DNA of 64,000 nt. Source: Mauremys mutica (lineage: Eukaryota > Chordata > Testudines > Geoemydidae). The stretch spans positions 107,795,222 through 107,859,221 of the forward strand of contig NC_059075.1 of the NCBI RefSeq assembly GCF_020497125.1, written 5' to 3'. Positions 44,281 through 55,500 of this stretch are shown here, piece after piece (the stretch's first letter is position 1; each line of letters begins with the position of its first letter). The position numbers and the translations under genes are program-made. A model generated the notes under the pieces. That model did no database searches. It was not told the DNA's origin and saw nothing but the letters and a program-made list of their open reading frames with translations.

Positions 44281-47179
44281 CTTTTTGGTCCTTAACGCCC
44301 AGGAACTTGGATCAGCAAATCACTTTTGATATATCCCGAAGGCACAAAAAATGGGCTTAAAGTTTGGATTAAAAATGAACTATCCCTAACCCTGAGTGGG
44401 TTGAATGAGGCTTGTCACTGGTAGACATATGTCCCTCTTTTTACAGATAAAGAGGAACACAATAATGTTTTCTCATGCTCTTTCCCTTTTATTTAACTCA
44501 TGAAAATAACTCATGATTCAGCTGGTGTGAATCAATATACCTTGCATGGACTTCATTGTGAAATACCGTTGGCAAATTCTGATTCAGAATTAGGTGAGTC
44601 TACATAATAAATCTCATCCATTCAATGCTGTATGTAAAACATCTTTCTATTACCGTATAAATAAACATCTGTATTAAGTCAATATGGTGCTATTTCCATA
44701 TGATCTGGGACTCCTAGTGTAACCCTTGATCCTAAAATTATATCAGACCTTTTGTTTGACAGATGGATCATTTTCATGCTCTGACGCCTGAGGAGAGACC
44801 TACCAAAGTGGGTAAGAAGTGGGTTATTTACTGTGCACTCAGAAGTAGTACTGAGCTGCATTTTACTGTCATCTGCTCCTATTGTCTTCTTGGCTGACAT
44901 GGAGCTGCCATTCAAAAAAAATGAGAAAAAGGGGTGGAAGGATTGAGGGGGAGGGAACATATATATTTAACAGAAATTACATGTTACTGACAAGGAAGAG
45001 CATTCAGCAAACACTGACAAAAACACTGCCTGTGATGGAAACCCATGGCTTTTTCTGCGGTTGCCACTTTCCATTTGCATCTGCAAGCAGATCCCAAAAT
45101 GAGTTGCTGGGAAGCTCTGAGGGAAAGGGCGTCTATAAATGAAGGAGTGAAATCCTGGCCCCCTTGAAGTGCATGGGATTTTGGCATTAACTTCGATGGG
45201 GCAAGGATTTCACCCGAAATCATTTGCTGAAAATAGTGAACAGTGAAAATCTTCTGATCATTCCAAAGGGAGATGGAAACTGGTTTTTGAGCTTTGATAC
45301 TGGCTTTCCACTCCCCCTTCTGCTGCTGGCACAAATTATATAAATTATTTCCTGCTATAGAAGGCCCAGAAATGGTGGCCAAGGGTAAACATTTCAAAGG
45401 TTCCTAAATGATTTAGGTACCTGCACTAGGTGACTTATGCACTAAGTATGAGAGCCTAAGTCTCATTGAAAGACAATGATTTTCAGAGGGTGAGGGCTCA
45501 GCACTTTCTGAAAATCAGGCCCCTCTAAGATGTCATACGCTGGGTGCCCAAACTCACTAGTCCTTTTTGGAAATCTTAGCCACTGCTTTGTATCAAAAAC
45601 TACTCATTTTCTCCACACACAAATGCATAGTCCATGTAGTGTAAGGTTTGCCACATCTGGTGGATCCTGAGGGGTTCCTGTGCAGAGGGAAACTCCCTGC
45701 TTTCTTTAAATGTACTGTTCATTGCACCATCCATTCTTGCACTTTTTGCATACCCTGAGGAAAAGTGTTGGAAACTGAGTCTACTCTAGTTTCAGACAAG
45801 AGCTGCATTCACATTTAGTGCATAAAGAATTACTTTCACCCTTTTTGAAAGCCCACTGCAGCACATTCGGTTTATGCCTGGTAGCAGGTAAGAACCTCTC
45901 AACGTTTCCTTTTTATCTATAGGGGGAGCCAGAGAGCTTAATATGCTAATAAACCTGGCAGCATTTAGGAACACACCCTCAAATTTCACCTATAGATGAG
46001 GCCAGAGAACATCTGTTCCCTGCAAACCTCCTAGTTCTGAGGCTTACAGCTAGAATAGGTACAAAATAAAGTGAAGTGTGATTTTTTTTTTGCTTGCACA
46101 CAGTGTTAGGGAACAGTCTGCTGGGAGTGCCACAGGAGAAAAAGTCCTTTTCCAGATTCTTGCAAATTACAGGAAAGCAGAATCCATGCTCTGGCCCCTC
46201 TGTGGTCCAGGTGGAGTTCTCCAATCTTCCTGTCTGATTCAGGGAATATTTTCTAGATTATACCCTTCATTTGAATTTGTTCTGTTGGAAATGGAGATTT
46301 CTTAAAATAGGCACCAGGATGGGGTTTAAGGTGGGAGGGGTAGGAGAGAGAGCACCAACAATATAATTGTCCATGTTCTCTGTCAAAATACAGATGGTGA
46401 TGGTCCTGTCTGGTGAATGACTAACTAATAAGATCCGAATGTCTCTCTCTTATTGCTTTTCACGTGTATAATTTGTCAGAGACTGTCAAGTGCTACAAGG
46501 GATGGGTTGAAGGCTTGGTATATGCACTGTAGACACAGTGTGAGCAACAGGGCATGAGCTTTCATCTGCTGCAGGAGAGGACTCAAGAAGGATAAGCCAG
46601 TCAAAGAAAACAGTTGAGCAGGTGTGTGAGAGAGACTTTTGGTGCCCATGAAATTGATACACTAAACTAAAATTACCAAAGGACCAGCTGCATGAAGAGG
46701 AGATGTTTAGGCATCTCGGAAATAGATCTGCAAATGCACCTTAATCCTGACTTGTGAAATACCCTACTGGTCCTGTCCTTAGGTCCTTATGCAGCTCCAC
46801 CATTGAACTTCTATCAAAACTTGCTACATACTCCCCTGTTCCAGTGCAGCAGCAGCAATGCCTTCCCAGTTCATCAAAATCCCAGTTCAGAATACCCCTT
46901 TCAAGACTTGATTTCAGGCCTGAAGTGCATGAGACGTACTGGGTTGGAACCTAGATTAGAACAAATGAGGATGTAGCACGATAGAGTGGAGATGCATTTG
47001 CAAAACACTGTGAGGAGACAAACTCACTACTTTTGAGTTTGTCTCCCTTTCATGACCAATAGGATTTGCCCCTCGATAGAAGCCTTGTGGAAGAAGAATC
47101 CAGCCAAATACTAAAGTACTTATATTGCTTTCTTCATTTACAAAGTTCTGGAGAGACATTAACCAACTATTCCTTACAA
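44281..47179. other. no gene recognised
   Basis: About 2.9 kb of anonymous DNA apart from a palindrome at 45147-45214 and a GAAAATCAGGCCC phrase near 45511. Confidence 0.45.
45147..45214. repeat. short palindrome family, GTGAAAT type
   Basis: Left arm GTGAAATCCTGGCCC, right arm GGGGCAAGGATTTCACC, about 68 bp in all, the best-preserved copy of this type in the window. Confidence 0.7.
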
Positions 47180-47184
47180 CAGCA

Positions 47185-47374
47185 CTGTTGCGTATTTGGT
47201 TGTCATGGTTTTTGTTCCTATGGCAACTGAGTTAGATTATTAGGGGATAGCCCAGCCGGTTTCGGCCGGTTGGGTGAGCTCTGTGTCTGTAAATAAAATG
47301 GTAGTTTTGTTTGCTGTCTGCTGTCTGGCCTCAAGTGATTTCTTCCTAAACCGGCTGCCCCCAAGGATATAACA
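47185..47374 (+). repeat. 5' LTR
   Basis: 190 bp. Starts TGTTGCGTATTTGG; includes AATAAAATGG (poly-A-signal-like) at about 47292; ends GGATATAACA. Confidence 0.92.
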
Positions 47375-47376
47375 AG

Positions 47377-47392
47377 TGGCGACGAGGATGGG
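47377..47392 (+). promoter_or_regulatory. primer-binding site
   Basis: TGGCGACGAGGATGGG starts two bases after the LTR. The leading TGG fits pairing with a tRNA 3' CCA end. Which tRNA is not resolved. Confidence 0.6.
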
Positions 47393-47498
47393 ATCCTGGT
47401 GCTGCTCCAGTAACAGAAGGAAGTAGAAGTCAAGGTAAAGAACAAACAAACAAAAAAGCTGCTTGTTTGCACTGACTTTGAAAGTGAAACTAAAAATC

Positions 47499-48653
47499 AT
47501 GGCTACTCTGACCAGGCCACTGGAACCTTTTGATGAGAATATAGAGCAGTGGCATTTGTATACTGAGCGTTTTGAGCTTTTTGTTATTGCAAATGACATT
47601 ACAGAAGTGAAGAAGGTGCCAATATTCTTAAGTGTTGTAGGGGCTAAAACCTACTCCCTGCTACACAGCTTACTACACCCTGTTAAGCCAGCGACTAAAT
47701 CTTACAGTGACATTGTGGAAATCCTGGGGTCCCATTTTTTCCCCAAACCACTGGTAATTGCTGAAAGATATAGGTTCCACAAAAGAGACCAAAAGGAAGA
47801 TGAAACAGTTGTACAATTTGTAGCAATTTTAAAAAAGCTAGCAGAACAACTTGTGAGCGACAACGGACCGCAGTTCGTCTCTCAGGAGTTTCAAAATTTT
47901 ATGAAGGCAAATGGGATACACCACATCACGTCAGCACCATATCATCCATCCACCAACGGATTAGCTGAAAGATTTGTGCAGACAATGAAACACGCTTTGA
48001 AATCAGCAAGGGGACAACACTCCATTCAAAAGCGTCTGGATACCTTCTTACTTTCCTACAGAAACACACCTCATGCTACGACCAAGGCATCTCCGGCCTT
48101 TCTAATGATGGGACGACAGCTGCGCACTTGCTTTGATCTGCTGAAACCTTCTGAACCCTGACAAATTGTGCAACATCAGCAGCAAAATCAAGTTATCAGA
48201 TGGGCACCCAGAGCAAAAGAGCGAACCTTTAGCCCGGGACAGCCAGTTTTGGCTCGGAATTATACTTCCAGAGCTAAATGGGTCCCTGCCACAATCATCA
48301 CTCAAACAGGACCTGTTTCCTACAGAGTCCGGACTGCAGAGAATCTTACCTGGCGGCGACATGTAGATCAGCTGTTGCCAGGTCATGCCAGTCCTCAGGA
48401 CACATCTGCAGTTGAGTGGTCTGACTTCACCACTTCTGGTGAGACACCGAATCACAAATCACCTGTTTCTGACTGTTCTCCTCCATTACTGCCAGCGGCT
48501 GAGATACCCCTTTGCCCAGCACGAGCTGATACCACCTCCTCACCTGTTCGTGCTGCGGACCCAGAGCCCATGGTACTTTCGGGTGCAACAACACCAGAAG
48601 TTCGCCGTAATCCACCTAGAGACAGAAGGCCTTCTCATCGGCTGGATCTTTAG
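47499..48653 (+). pseudogene. in-frame gag-integrase fusion of deleted Gypsy element
   Basis: From ATG 47499 the frame encodes the gag N-terminus (LEPFDENIEQWHLYTERFEL, then PKPLVIAERYRFHKRD) to about 47849. With no frame change it then passes into the integrase core at LVSDNGPQFVSQEF (second catalytic aspartate) and NGLAERFVQTM (catalytic glutamate). The first catalytic aspartate, zinc domain, protease and RT have been removed. A single TGA at 48159-48161 interrupts it. The same frame then continues through the integrase C-terminal region (GPVSYRVRT, RRHVDQLLP) to the stop at 48651-48653. It cannot be catalytically complete. Whether the fused product was ever made is unknown. Confidence 0.8.
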
Positions 48654-48768
48654 CTAGGGAAAACCCACAGTTATGGGGCAAAATAATCCCCAGGGTTTAG
48701 CCGGGAATGGAGGCAGTCTACCCTCCTTCTCTAGTCTAGTGTGTGTTTTATTTAGGGGATGTTCTTAT

Positions 48769-48784
48769 TAGGGGGGGAGGAATA
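48769..48784 (+). promoter_or_regulatory. polypurine tract
   Basis: TTAGGGGGGGAGGAATA lies directly before the 3' LTR. It would prime plus-strand DNA synthesis. Confidence 0.75.
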
Positions 48785-48973
48785 TGTTGTGTATTTGGTT
48801 GTCATGGTTTTTGTTCCTATGGCAACTGAGTTAGATTATTAGGGGATAGCCCAGCCGGTTTCGGCCGGTTGGGTGAGCTCTGTGTCTGTAAATAAAATGG
48901 TAGTTTTGTTAGCTGTCTGCTGTCTGGCCTCAAGTGATTTCTTCCTAAACCGGCTGCCCCCAAGGATATAACA
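48785..48973 (+). repeat. 3' LTR
   Basis: 189 bp, differing from the 5' LTR at only a few positions seen by eye (for example TGTTGTG versus TGTTGCG near the start and TTAGCTG versus TTTGCTG). Confidence 0.92.
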
Positions 48974-48978
48974 AGCAC

Positions 48979-50640
48979 TAAGCAGTAAGAAGCCATGAAA
49001 ACTATTAACCTAATCTAGAGAGGGGGATATTAAGGCAGAGAGTTATATGACTTGCCCAAGGCCCCATAGTGAGGCAGTTGAGAAAGGCAGCCCCATGTTT
49101 GCTCCACTTGTTCATGTAGCTGCTCTGTAGATGTAATCAGCCCTGGACAATTGATTGTTTTTTTTAAATTTCAGATTGCTTCTGACGTTTTGCCCTTAGC
49201 TTGTGGTATAAGGATAACTGTGTAACTGTTTTTACAGATGAGAGATAGTTTTGCCAATTCCAAATGTTTAAAAATCCTGAGTCAAGCTACCCAAATTCAT
49301 CAGTTGGGCTTAAAAATCATGAGATTTAAAAATAAAATAAAATAATAATAGTAATTTGGGCTCTTCTTATTTGCCTTCTGGTTTCCTTTTGGCTATCCTT
49401 GGATCACATTTTCAGGGTTTGCTCCACAGCCATTAGAGCTAGAAACTTGAAAGCTGAGGTTCTCATGCAATCACCTGACTCCAGGAGCTGGAGCTTGCAG
49501 TAAAACATTAGCTATCATGAGACTCATCTTAGAATCATAGAGGGGCTGATCTCTATAAGGGGAAGTAAGAGGTGCATAGGCCTTGTGCTGACTCTACACC
49601 GGGTTGAATTTTACTCTGTCTGAAATACCTGCTGTCCTACACAGGTGACAAATCAGAATCAACTAAGAATTTGGTGCTTATAGATGTGCATTTTTTCTCA
49701 ATGGCTCCTATGAGGTGGACTATCACAGGACACTGGAAGGCAGCAGAGAGGATTGATGGAAATATGGGCAAACTTATGAACTCTCCAGAGATCTCACAGC
49801 ATTCTGATGTCATCAGGGAGCAGAACTATCTCCTCTACTATTTATTTATTTATTTATTTATTTTTTGCTGTATCAATGTCCTTACAAGTGGCACTTTGGG
49901 GAAATATCTACATTTGCTGTGTAGGGTTGAGAAGGTGACCAATTAGCTTTATAATTGTGAAAGGTTCCAAGGGAAGGTACACTTTATTTTGCCTCCTGCC
50001 AGCTGCCTGTCTGTTCGCTGCCCATATTTCCAAAGACCAAATGACACTTAAGTGCTTCCCCATTGATCCAAGAGAAGAGCGTTGTTTTGGATTCTGCAGT
50101 GACGGTCAAATCATCAATATGATGTTTCTGAATTCTCGCTCAGATGCTGCTTGGCCATTTCCTGGCTCTTGTTAATGTTAATTGCTGCAGCATTTCTCCC
50201 TCTGAGGCAGAAAGTGAGAGATTGTTGGTTTTTTTCTGAGAAGTCAAGACTGAATTCTAAGCTATAGGGTCATGTGAAAACACTGATTTTGCATGTGTTC
50301 TTGGAGGAAAAAGTTCACTCTTTTGCTCAAAGCCATGTTATGATCCTCCCAACAGTTGATTGGTGTGAAATTTTCACAGAATGGCAATTGCCCATTGAAC
50401 CATGTGTGGTTTCAATATTTGGCTTGTGTCAGTGCAAAAACTAAGCTTTGTGAGAACAAAATTTTGAATTTTAATACCATCAAGAGCTGTGCTTGAAAAC
50501 AGGATCATACATGAGTAAAACCAGGCCCATTTTCATTCTAAAATGTCCCATCTTTGAGGAGAAAAATTGTAGAAATTTATCATAAAATTGAATCAGTTTC
50601 ACAACTTGTAAAACCTCAAATTGTGAGGTTTTTCAGATAC
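48979..50640. other. no gene recognised
   Basis: A minus-strand SINE scrap may lie at 49030-49075 (GACTTGCCCAAGGCCCCATA). A TTTA microsatellite is listed separately. No coding signal was seen in the rest. Confidence 0.45.
49838..49866. repeat. TTTA microsatellite
   Basis: About six TTTA units ending in a T run. Confidence 0.9.
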
Positions 50641-51068
50641 TCAGGCCTGGTCTACACTACGGGGTTAGGTCGAATTTAGCCGCATTAGGTCAATTTAAAA
50701 ATGACTGTGTCCACACAACCAACCCCGTTCCATCGACCTAAAGGGCTCTTAAAATTGACTTCTGTACTCCTCCCCGGTGAAGGGAGTAGTGCTAAAATCA
50801 ACTTTGCTGGGTCGAATTTGGGGTAGTGCTGACACAAATCAATGGTATTGGCCTCGGGGAGCTATCCCAGAGTGCTCCATTGTGACCGCTCTGGACAGCA
50901 CTTTGAACTCCAATGCACTAGCCAGGTACACAGGAAAAGCCTCAGAAACTTTTTAATTTCATTTCCTCTTTGGTCAGTGTGGCAAATTCAGCAGCACAAG
51001 TGACCATGCAGTCCCCCCAGAATCGTAGAGCATAGAGTGTTTCTATGCTCCTCCTATCATCTCTGCCC

Positions 51069-51512
51069 CTGAGGTTATCACAGATTAGAAGGTGAAAAAA
51101 ACACGCTCACAATGACATGTTTTCTGAGTTCATGCAGTCCTCCCGCACTGATAGGGCACAGCTTAATATATGGAGGCATTCAGTGGCAGAGACCAGGAAA
51201 GAATTAAGTGACGGCAAAGAGTGGAGACAGGATGCGATGCGGAGGCTAATGGGGGAGCAAACGGACATGATGAAGCATCTGTTGAGGGAACAAATGGACA
51301 CGATGAAGCGTCTGCTGGAGCTGCAGGAAAGCCAACAAGAGCACAGAGCCCAGCTGCATCCACTGTATAACCGCCTACCTTCCTCCCCATGTTCCATAGC
51401 CTCCTCACCCAGATGCCCAAGATTGTGGAGGAGGCTCCGGGCACCCAGCCACTCCACTCCAGAGCATTGCCCAAGCAACAGAAGGCTGTCATTCAAAAAG
51501 TTTGTTTTGTAG
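51069..51512 (+). pseudogene. second exon of a Harbinger Myb/SANT-like gene
   Basis: The open part (51117-51512) reads MFSEFMQSSRTDRAQLNIWR, then a long helical region with repeated REQMDTMKRLLELQESQQEH and a Ser/Pro/Arg-rich tail ending NRRLSFKKFVL. It matches exon 2 of the gene at 10904-11340 (TRDEMFAELMGCSRAEADQQ...LMREQTDTLRRL) but keeps a longer, more typical C-terminus. The SANT domain exon is missing. It is probably untranslated. The two copies show complementary losses: this one kept the tail and the other kept the DNA-binding exon. Confidence 0.7.
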
Positions 51513-52061
51513 TGTGGCTACAATAAGCAATGTGGCCTTGTCCTTTCCTCCTGCCCCCACCCCATCCGGGCTAGCTTGTCCGTTATCTAATTTTTTTTTA
51601 AATTAATAAAGAAAGAATGCATGGTTTCAAAACAATAGTTACTTTATTTTGAAGGGGGGAGGGTGGTTGTCTTACAGGGAATTAAAATCAACAAAGGGGG
51701 CGGGTTTGCATCAAGGAGAAACACACACAACTGTCACGCTGAAGCCTGGCCAGTCATGAAACTGGTTTTCAAAGCCTCTCTGATGTGCAGCGTGCCTTGC
51801 TGTGCTCTTCTAATCTCCCTGGTGTCTGGCGCAAAATGATTGTCTGCCATTGCTTTCACGGAGGGAGAGGCAACTGACGACAGGTACCCAAAACCACCCA
51901 CGACAATGTTTTTGCCCCATTAGGCATTGAGAGATTAACCCAGAATTCCAATGGGCGGTGGAGACTGCAGGAACTGAGGGATAGCTACCCACAGTGCACC
52001 GCTCCGTAAGTCGATGCTAACCACGGTAGTGAGGACACACTCCACTGACTTAATGCTCTTA

Positions 52062-52361
52062 GGTCTGGTCTACACTACGGGGGGGGGGGGGTCGAACTAA
52101 GGTACGCGACTTCAGCTACGCGAATAGCGTAGCTGAAGTCGAACTACCTTAGTTCGACTGACTTACCCGTCCAGATGCGGCGGGGTCGAACCCCGCGGCT
52201 CCAAGGTCGACTCCGCCACCGCCATTCGTGGTGGTGGAGTTCCGGAGTCGACCAGAGCGCGTGGGGAGTTCGAACTATCGCGTCTTGATTAGACGCGATA
52301 GTTCGAACTCCGAGAAGTCGAACTCACCGCGTCGACCCACGCGGTAAGTATGGACCTACCC
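52062..52361. mobile_element. hairpin-rich Harbinger MITE nested in the larger element
   Basis: 300 bp between perfect TTA repeats (52059-52061 and 52362-52364). Ends are GGTCTGGTCTACACTACG and the inverse of GGTAAGTATGGACCTACCC. Inside are at least two strong hairpins: CGACTTCAGCTACGC/GCGTAGCTGAAGTCG around 52107-52142, and 21-bp perfect arms starting GGAGTTCGAACTATCGCGTC at 52265-52285 and 52291-52311. A G run of about 12 follows the left end. It is CpG-rich and little decayed, so it looks younger than its host element. Confidence 0.88.
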
Positions 52362-52427
52362 TTAGTGTGGACATACACAATCGACTGTATAAAATTGACC
52401 TAATTTCGTAGTGTAGACATACCCTAA

Positions 52428-52891
52428 GATATTGAATCAGTTCCTCAGCTTGTGTAAATCCACTTGACTTTGGTGATGCTACACTGATCTAGACCAGCAG
52501 ATTGTTTGATCCATTTTGCACAGTCCTGCTTATCTATGTCTCCACCTCAAACCATTGACCTTGTGGTTCTTTTTAAGGAGACAGCATAGTGATTTGGCTT
52601 TGCGATGGTTCACCTTCCCCTCCCATTGTCCACGAGAACGAGGCTGGGAAGAAAAAAATGCTTTGGCTTCATATGGCTCTCAGTCTACGGGAGGCAAAAG
52701 TCAGAAGCTTGAATCTGAGACGTAATAGGTCACTGAAGATGTGGGAGAGCAGAGACAAGTCACCAGTGGTGAGCAGTGGATAGAGCCTCAAAATTCTAGG
52801 GATCCTTGATGGAGTTGGGATGAATGGAGGAGGCCCAAAGCAGCATTTAAAAGGCGGTGAAAGAAGGTCAGATAGCCAGTAGCACGGAAGG
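52428..52891. other. no gene recognised
   Basis: Anonymous spacer between a Harbinger element and a solo LTR. Confidence 0.45.
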
Positions 52892-52896
52892 AGGAT

Positions 52897-53600
52897 TGTA
52901 GCAGGGTGGACCCCTGCTCCTGCCCTGAGGGGGTTTAGAAGCAGCCTGGCAGGGCTTGAGAGCGGCTGCTGTCAAGGCTGGGCTGATTAAGGAAGTGACT
53001 GCAGGTGAGGCCACGCCCCAAACTGAGCGACAGCTGGCCCCTATAAAAGGCCAGGGAAGCCAGAAGCCCAAGACAGTCTCTTTCTGCCTTCAGAGAGAGA
53101 GAAGGGCCTAGCTGCAGGGAGCTAGAGACTGGATACCTGAGTGAAGCAGGGCTGGGGAAAGGCTGAGAAGCTGGGGAGCTCCAGCCTGGAAAGCCCCAGG
53201 CTGCGGCCTAGCAGAGGGCTAAAAGGTACTGTGGGTTGCAGAGGGCAGCCCAGGGGTAGGCCAAGGCAGCAGGCCCAAACCCAACCTTGCCAGTGATGAG
53301 TAGGCTGATACTGCAGTCTGCCCCAGAGTGTGGGGCTAGACAATGACTGGCAGTAGCCAATACTGAGGCAAGGTGGGGATAGAGGGTGGGGGTTCCCTGA
53401 GAAGGGGAAGCCCTGAGAGAAAAGGGGTTACTGCCAGGGGGCAGCACCCCCATGTAAAAGGGCACCGGTTCCAGGGAGGGACACGGGGGCCTGAGGACAG
53501 GCGGATCACCGGCCTGCAGAGGGCGCTCCAGCACTGGACAGAGCTAATTCCCGGAGTCACCAGCAGGAGGCGCCGCGGGGGTGAGTCCGACCTGTCTACA
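52897..53600 (+). mobile_element. solo LTR, 704 bp
   Basis: Starts TGTAGCAGGG and ends CCTGTCTACA (TG...CA with TGTAG/CTACA inverted tips). A perfect 5-bp duplication AGGAT lies at 52892-52896 and 53601-53605. A TATA box CTATAAAAGG lies at 53041-53050. GC-rich, with no coding domain; the open frames inside (73-119 codons) are incidental. The family (Gypsy or endogenous retrovirus) cannot be settled from the LTR alone. A solo LTR arises by recombination between the two LTRs of an insertion. Confidence 0.88.
53041..53050 (+). promoter_or_regulatory. TATA box of the solo LTR
   Basis: CTATAAAAGG, 144 bp into the LTR, in a position suited to initiate transcription within the LTR. Confidence 0.65.
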
Positions 53601-53605
53601 AGGAT

Positions 53606-54649
53606 AAAGAGTACATGGGAGCATTACAAAGCCAAGGAGTATGCAAAAAGACCCTTTCTTTCTCCCTTCTGTATACTACACATCTATCAAGTGGCCAACA
53701 TTCTTGCTACCCTGGCAGTATATGAATTGTGAATCTGTTTCCCTGCCAGAGCCTTGTACACTTAATGAGTTCCCAGTCTCTGAACACAGTATGATCCATT
53801 GACAGCAATGCGCTAGGGCCAGATTCTACCTCCCCACCTCTGAGCATGGTAAGTTCTACCCATCAGCATCCTAGTGACCTAGTGCACAGGAGAGCAGCTC
53901 TCCATGTTGGATTCACACACCATGCCAACTGCCTGTCAAAACCAACTTGTCCAGGGTGCAGTGGTTTGGCCTCAGAGGAGCCTCAGAAGTTAGAAAAGCT
54001 TTGCTTCTAACAAAACCACCCTGAGCGCAAGGGGACAAGTGCTAAAAGTCATGGTTTGCTAAATAATAGGTGGCTGTAAAGTCAATGTAGATGTGGATTT
54101 TAATTATATTCTTTTCCTGTTCTTCCAGTCCCAGGGAGGTTGCTAATGATGCTGAGCTGTGAAGTATCATTATGGGCTATTAAACTCTTCTGTGGCATTC
54201 AGTGAAGTTGAATGGAGCTGTGAATGGAAAAAGCACGATTTGATAGAGCTGGCTAAACTCTGTTGTAATTGCTTAAAGTGGAAGACTATAATTATTCAAG
54301 ACTATGGAAGGAGGGGGGAGAGAGAGAACCACATGGGGAATTGAACTCTAAACATGGTCATCAGTAGAACACTGTATTGTACACTGTTGGTCATATGAGA
54401 TTTTGTCCCATTGAATGATCAGTAGGTACTGGTCACTTTCACAGTAGTATATATCAGCCCTTTAAAGCATATAGGGCCAGTTCCTTGGATCTGGTTGGGC
54501 TTCATGCAACATAGGAGCTGAGGCTGGGGGACAGGTGGCGTCAAGAGCTTAAATGAGTGCTGCTGTGTTCCCAGTGCTCTGCCTCTCCCGTGACAAGGAC
54601 ACTCAAGGGTGCAAAGATAATTTTTATTAGGAGAATGTGACATACCGTA
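53606..54649. other. no gene recognised
   Basis: About 1 kb of anonymous DNA; open frames under 80 codons. Confidence 0.45.
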
Positions 54650-55500
54650 TCTCAAAGTAGCACCCTGTAACCCCCATATTCATTATTCATATATGGGTGT
54701 GCTATTTCATACAAAGCTTGCCATGGAAGATATCATATGAAAGGTCATGATCTCCTGAAACCCATTATTCTGTCAAAATATGTATATCATTAGTGTGTAT
54801 GAAGTTATGACATGTTGCTGTATTGTTGTTATTGAAATACGTTATCAGTTTGGGAGTCGTCCACTGCTAGTTCTCCAGTGACAACAAAGGAGGTGATCCA
54901 CACCCAGGCAGGTGTTAAACGACCATTAATCAGCAGGGGTATTGTAAACAAGAGATTTATAGTTTTGTAAGAGAGTTGTGCAAACACCACACAATGGGGA
55001 TTGCCCAACTCAGGGACTCAGCAAAGCCCGCCAGGACATGTCTGGGCTAGTCTATTCCATTTTTCAGGTAAATGGACTGAGAGTATAAAATAAGAGACAG
55101 TGGCACCATGTGATTATCTTTCTCCTCGCCAACCTATGGTGGAAGCAACAAGAACAATGGGAAGACACAGACTTGAACTGAGGAGACTGGTCCCAGGCTT
55201 AAAGGGAAAGCCTATGTAGTAAGGACTGTAACCTACCTGCAACATCCAGTGGGATGAGAAAAACTGCTTGATCCAAATACTGCCTAGTCTAATAAAGCTT
55301 AGGATTAAGACTCCATGCTTACCTTTTATTTTCTTTGGTAACCATCTCTGACCTTTTGTGCCTATCACTTATAATCACATAAAATCCCTCTTTCTGTAGT
55401 TAATAAATCTGTTTTATATTTTACCTAAAAAAGTGTGTTTTGGTTGAAGTGCTCAGTTTACAAAGGCTAGTGTGGGTCCTCTCCACATTGAGGGAGGGGT
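54650..55500 (+). mobile_element. candidate LTR-type repeat, boundaries unresolved
   Basis: The stretch starting CAAAGTAGCACCCTGTAACC has the look of an LTR: AGTATAAAATAAG (TATA-like) at about 55082, AATAAAGCTTAGG at about 55290 and a second TTAATAAATCTG at about 55400 in plus orientation. It resembles, from memory only, a high-copy turtle repeat. I could not locate TG...CA ends with a duplication, so the class is uncertain. Confidence 0.35.

Larger units (their letters stand above)
47185..48973 (+). mobile_element. Gypsy-type LTR retrotransposon, internally deleted
   Basis: Two nearly identical LTRs (47185-47374 and 48785-48973) start TGTTG and end AACA. A perfect 5-bp duplication AGCAC lies at 47180-47184 and 48974-48978. 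A primer-binding-like site TGGCGACGAGGATGGG follows the 5' LTR at about 47377, and a polypurine tract precedes the 3' LTR. The interior is only 1.4 kb and retains the start of gag fused to integrase. Protease, RT and RNase H are gone. It would need proteins from a complete relative to move. The solo LTR at 57117 is from the same family. Confidence 0.92.
50644..52424 (+). mobile_element. PIF/Harbinger element, shorter copy with nested MITE
   Basis: The left end GGCCTGGTCTACACTACG matches the inverse of the right end CGTAGTGTAGACATACCC. The flanking trinucleotides are TCA (50641-50643) and TAA (52425-52427), a near 3-bp duplication. The subterminal region and the phrase GGAGCTATCCCAGAGTGC parallel the element at 9096. 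It keeps only the second-exon homologue of the Myb-like gene and no transposase. A separate MITE is inserted at 52062-52361; without it the element is about 1.48 kb. Confidence 0.85.
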
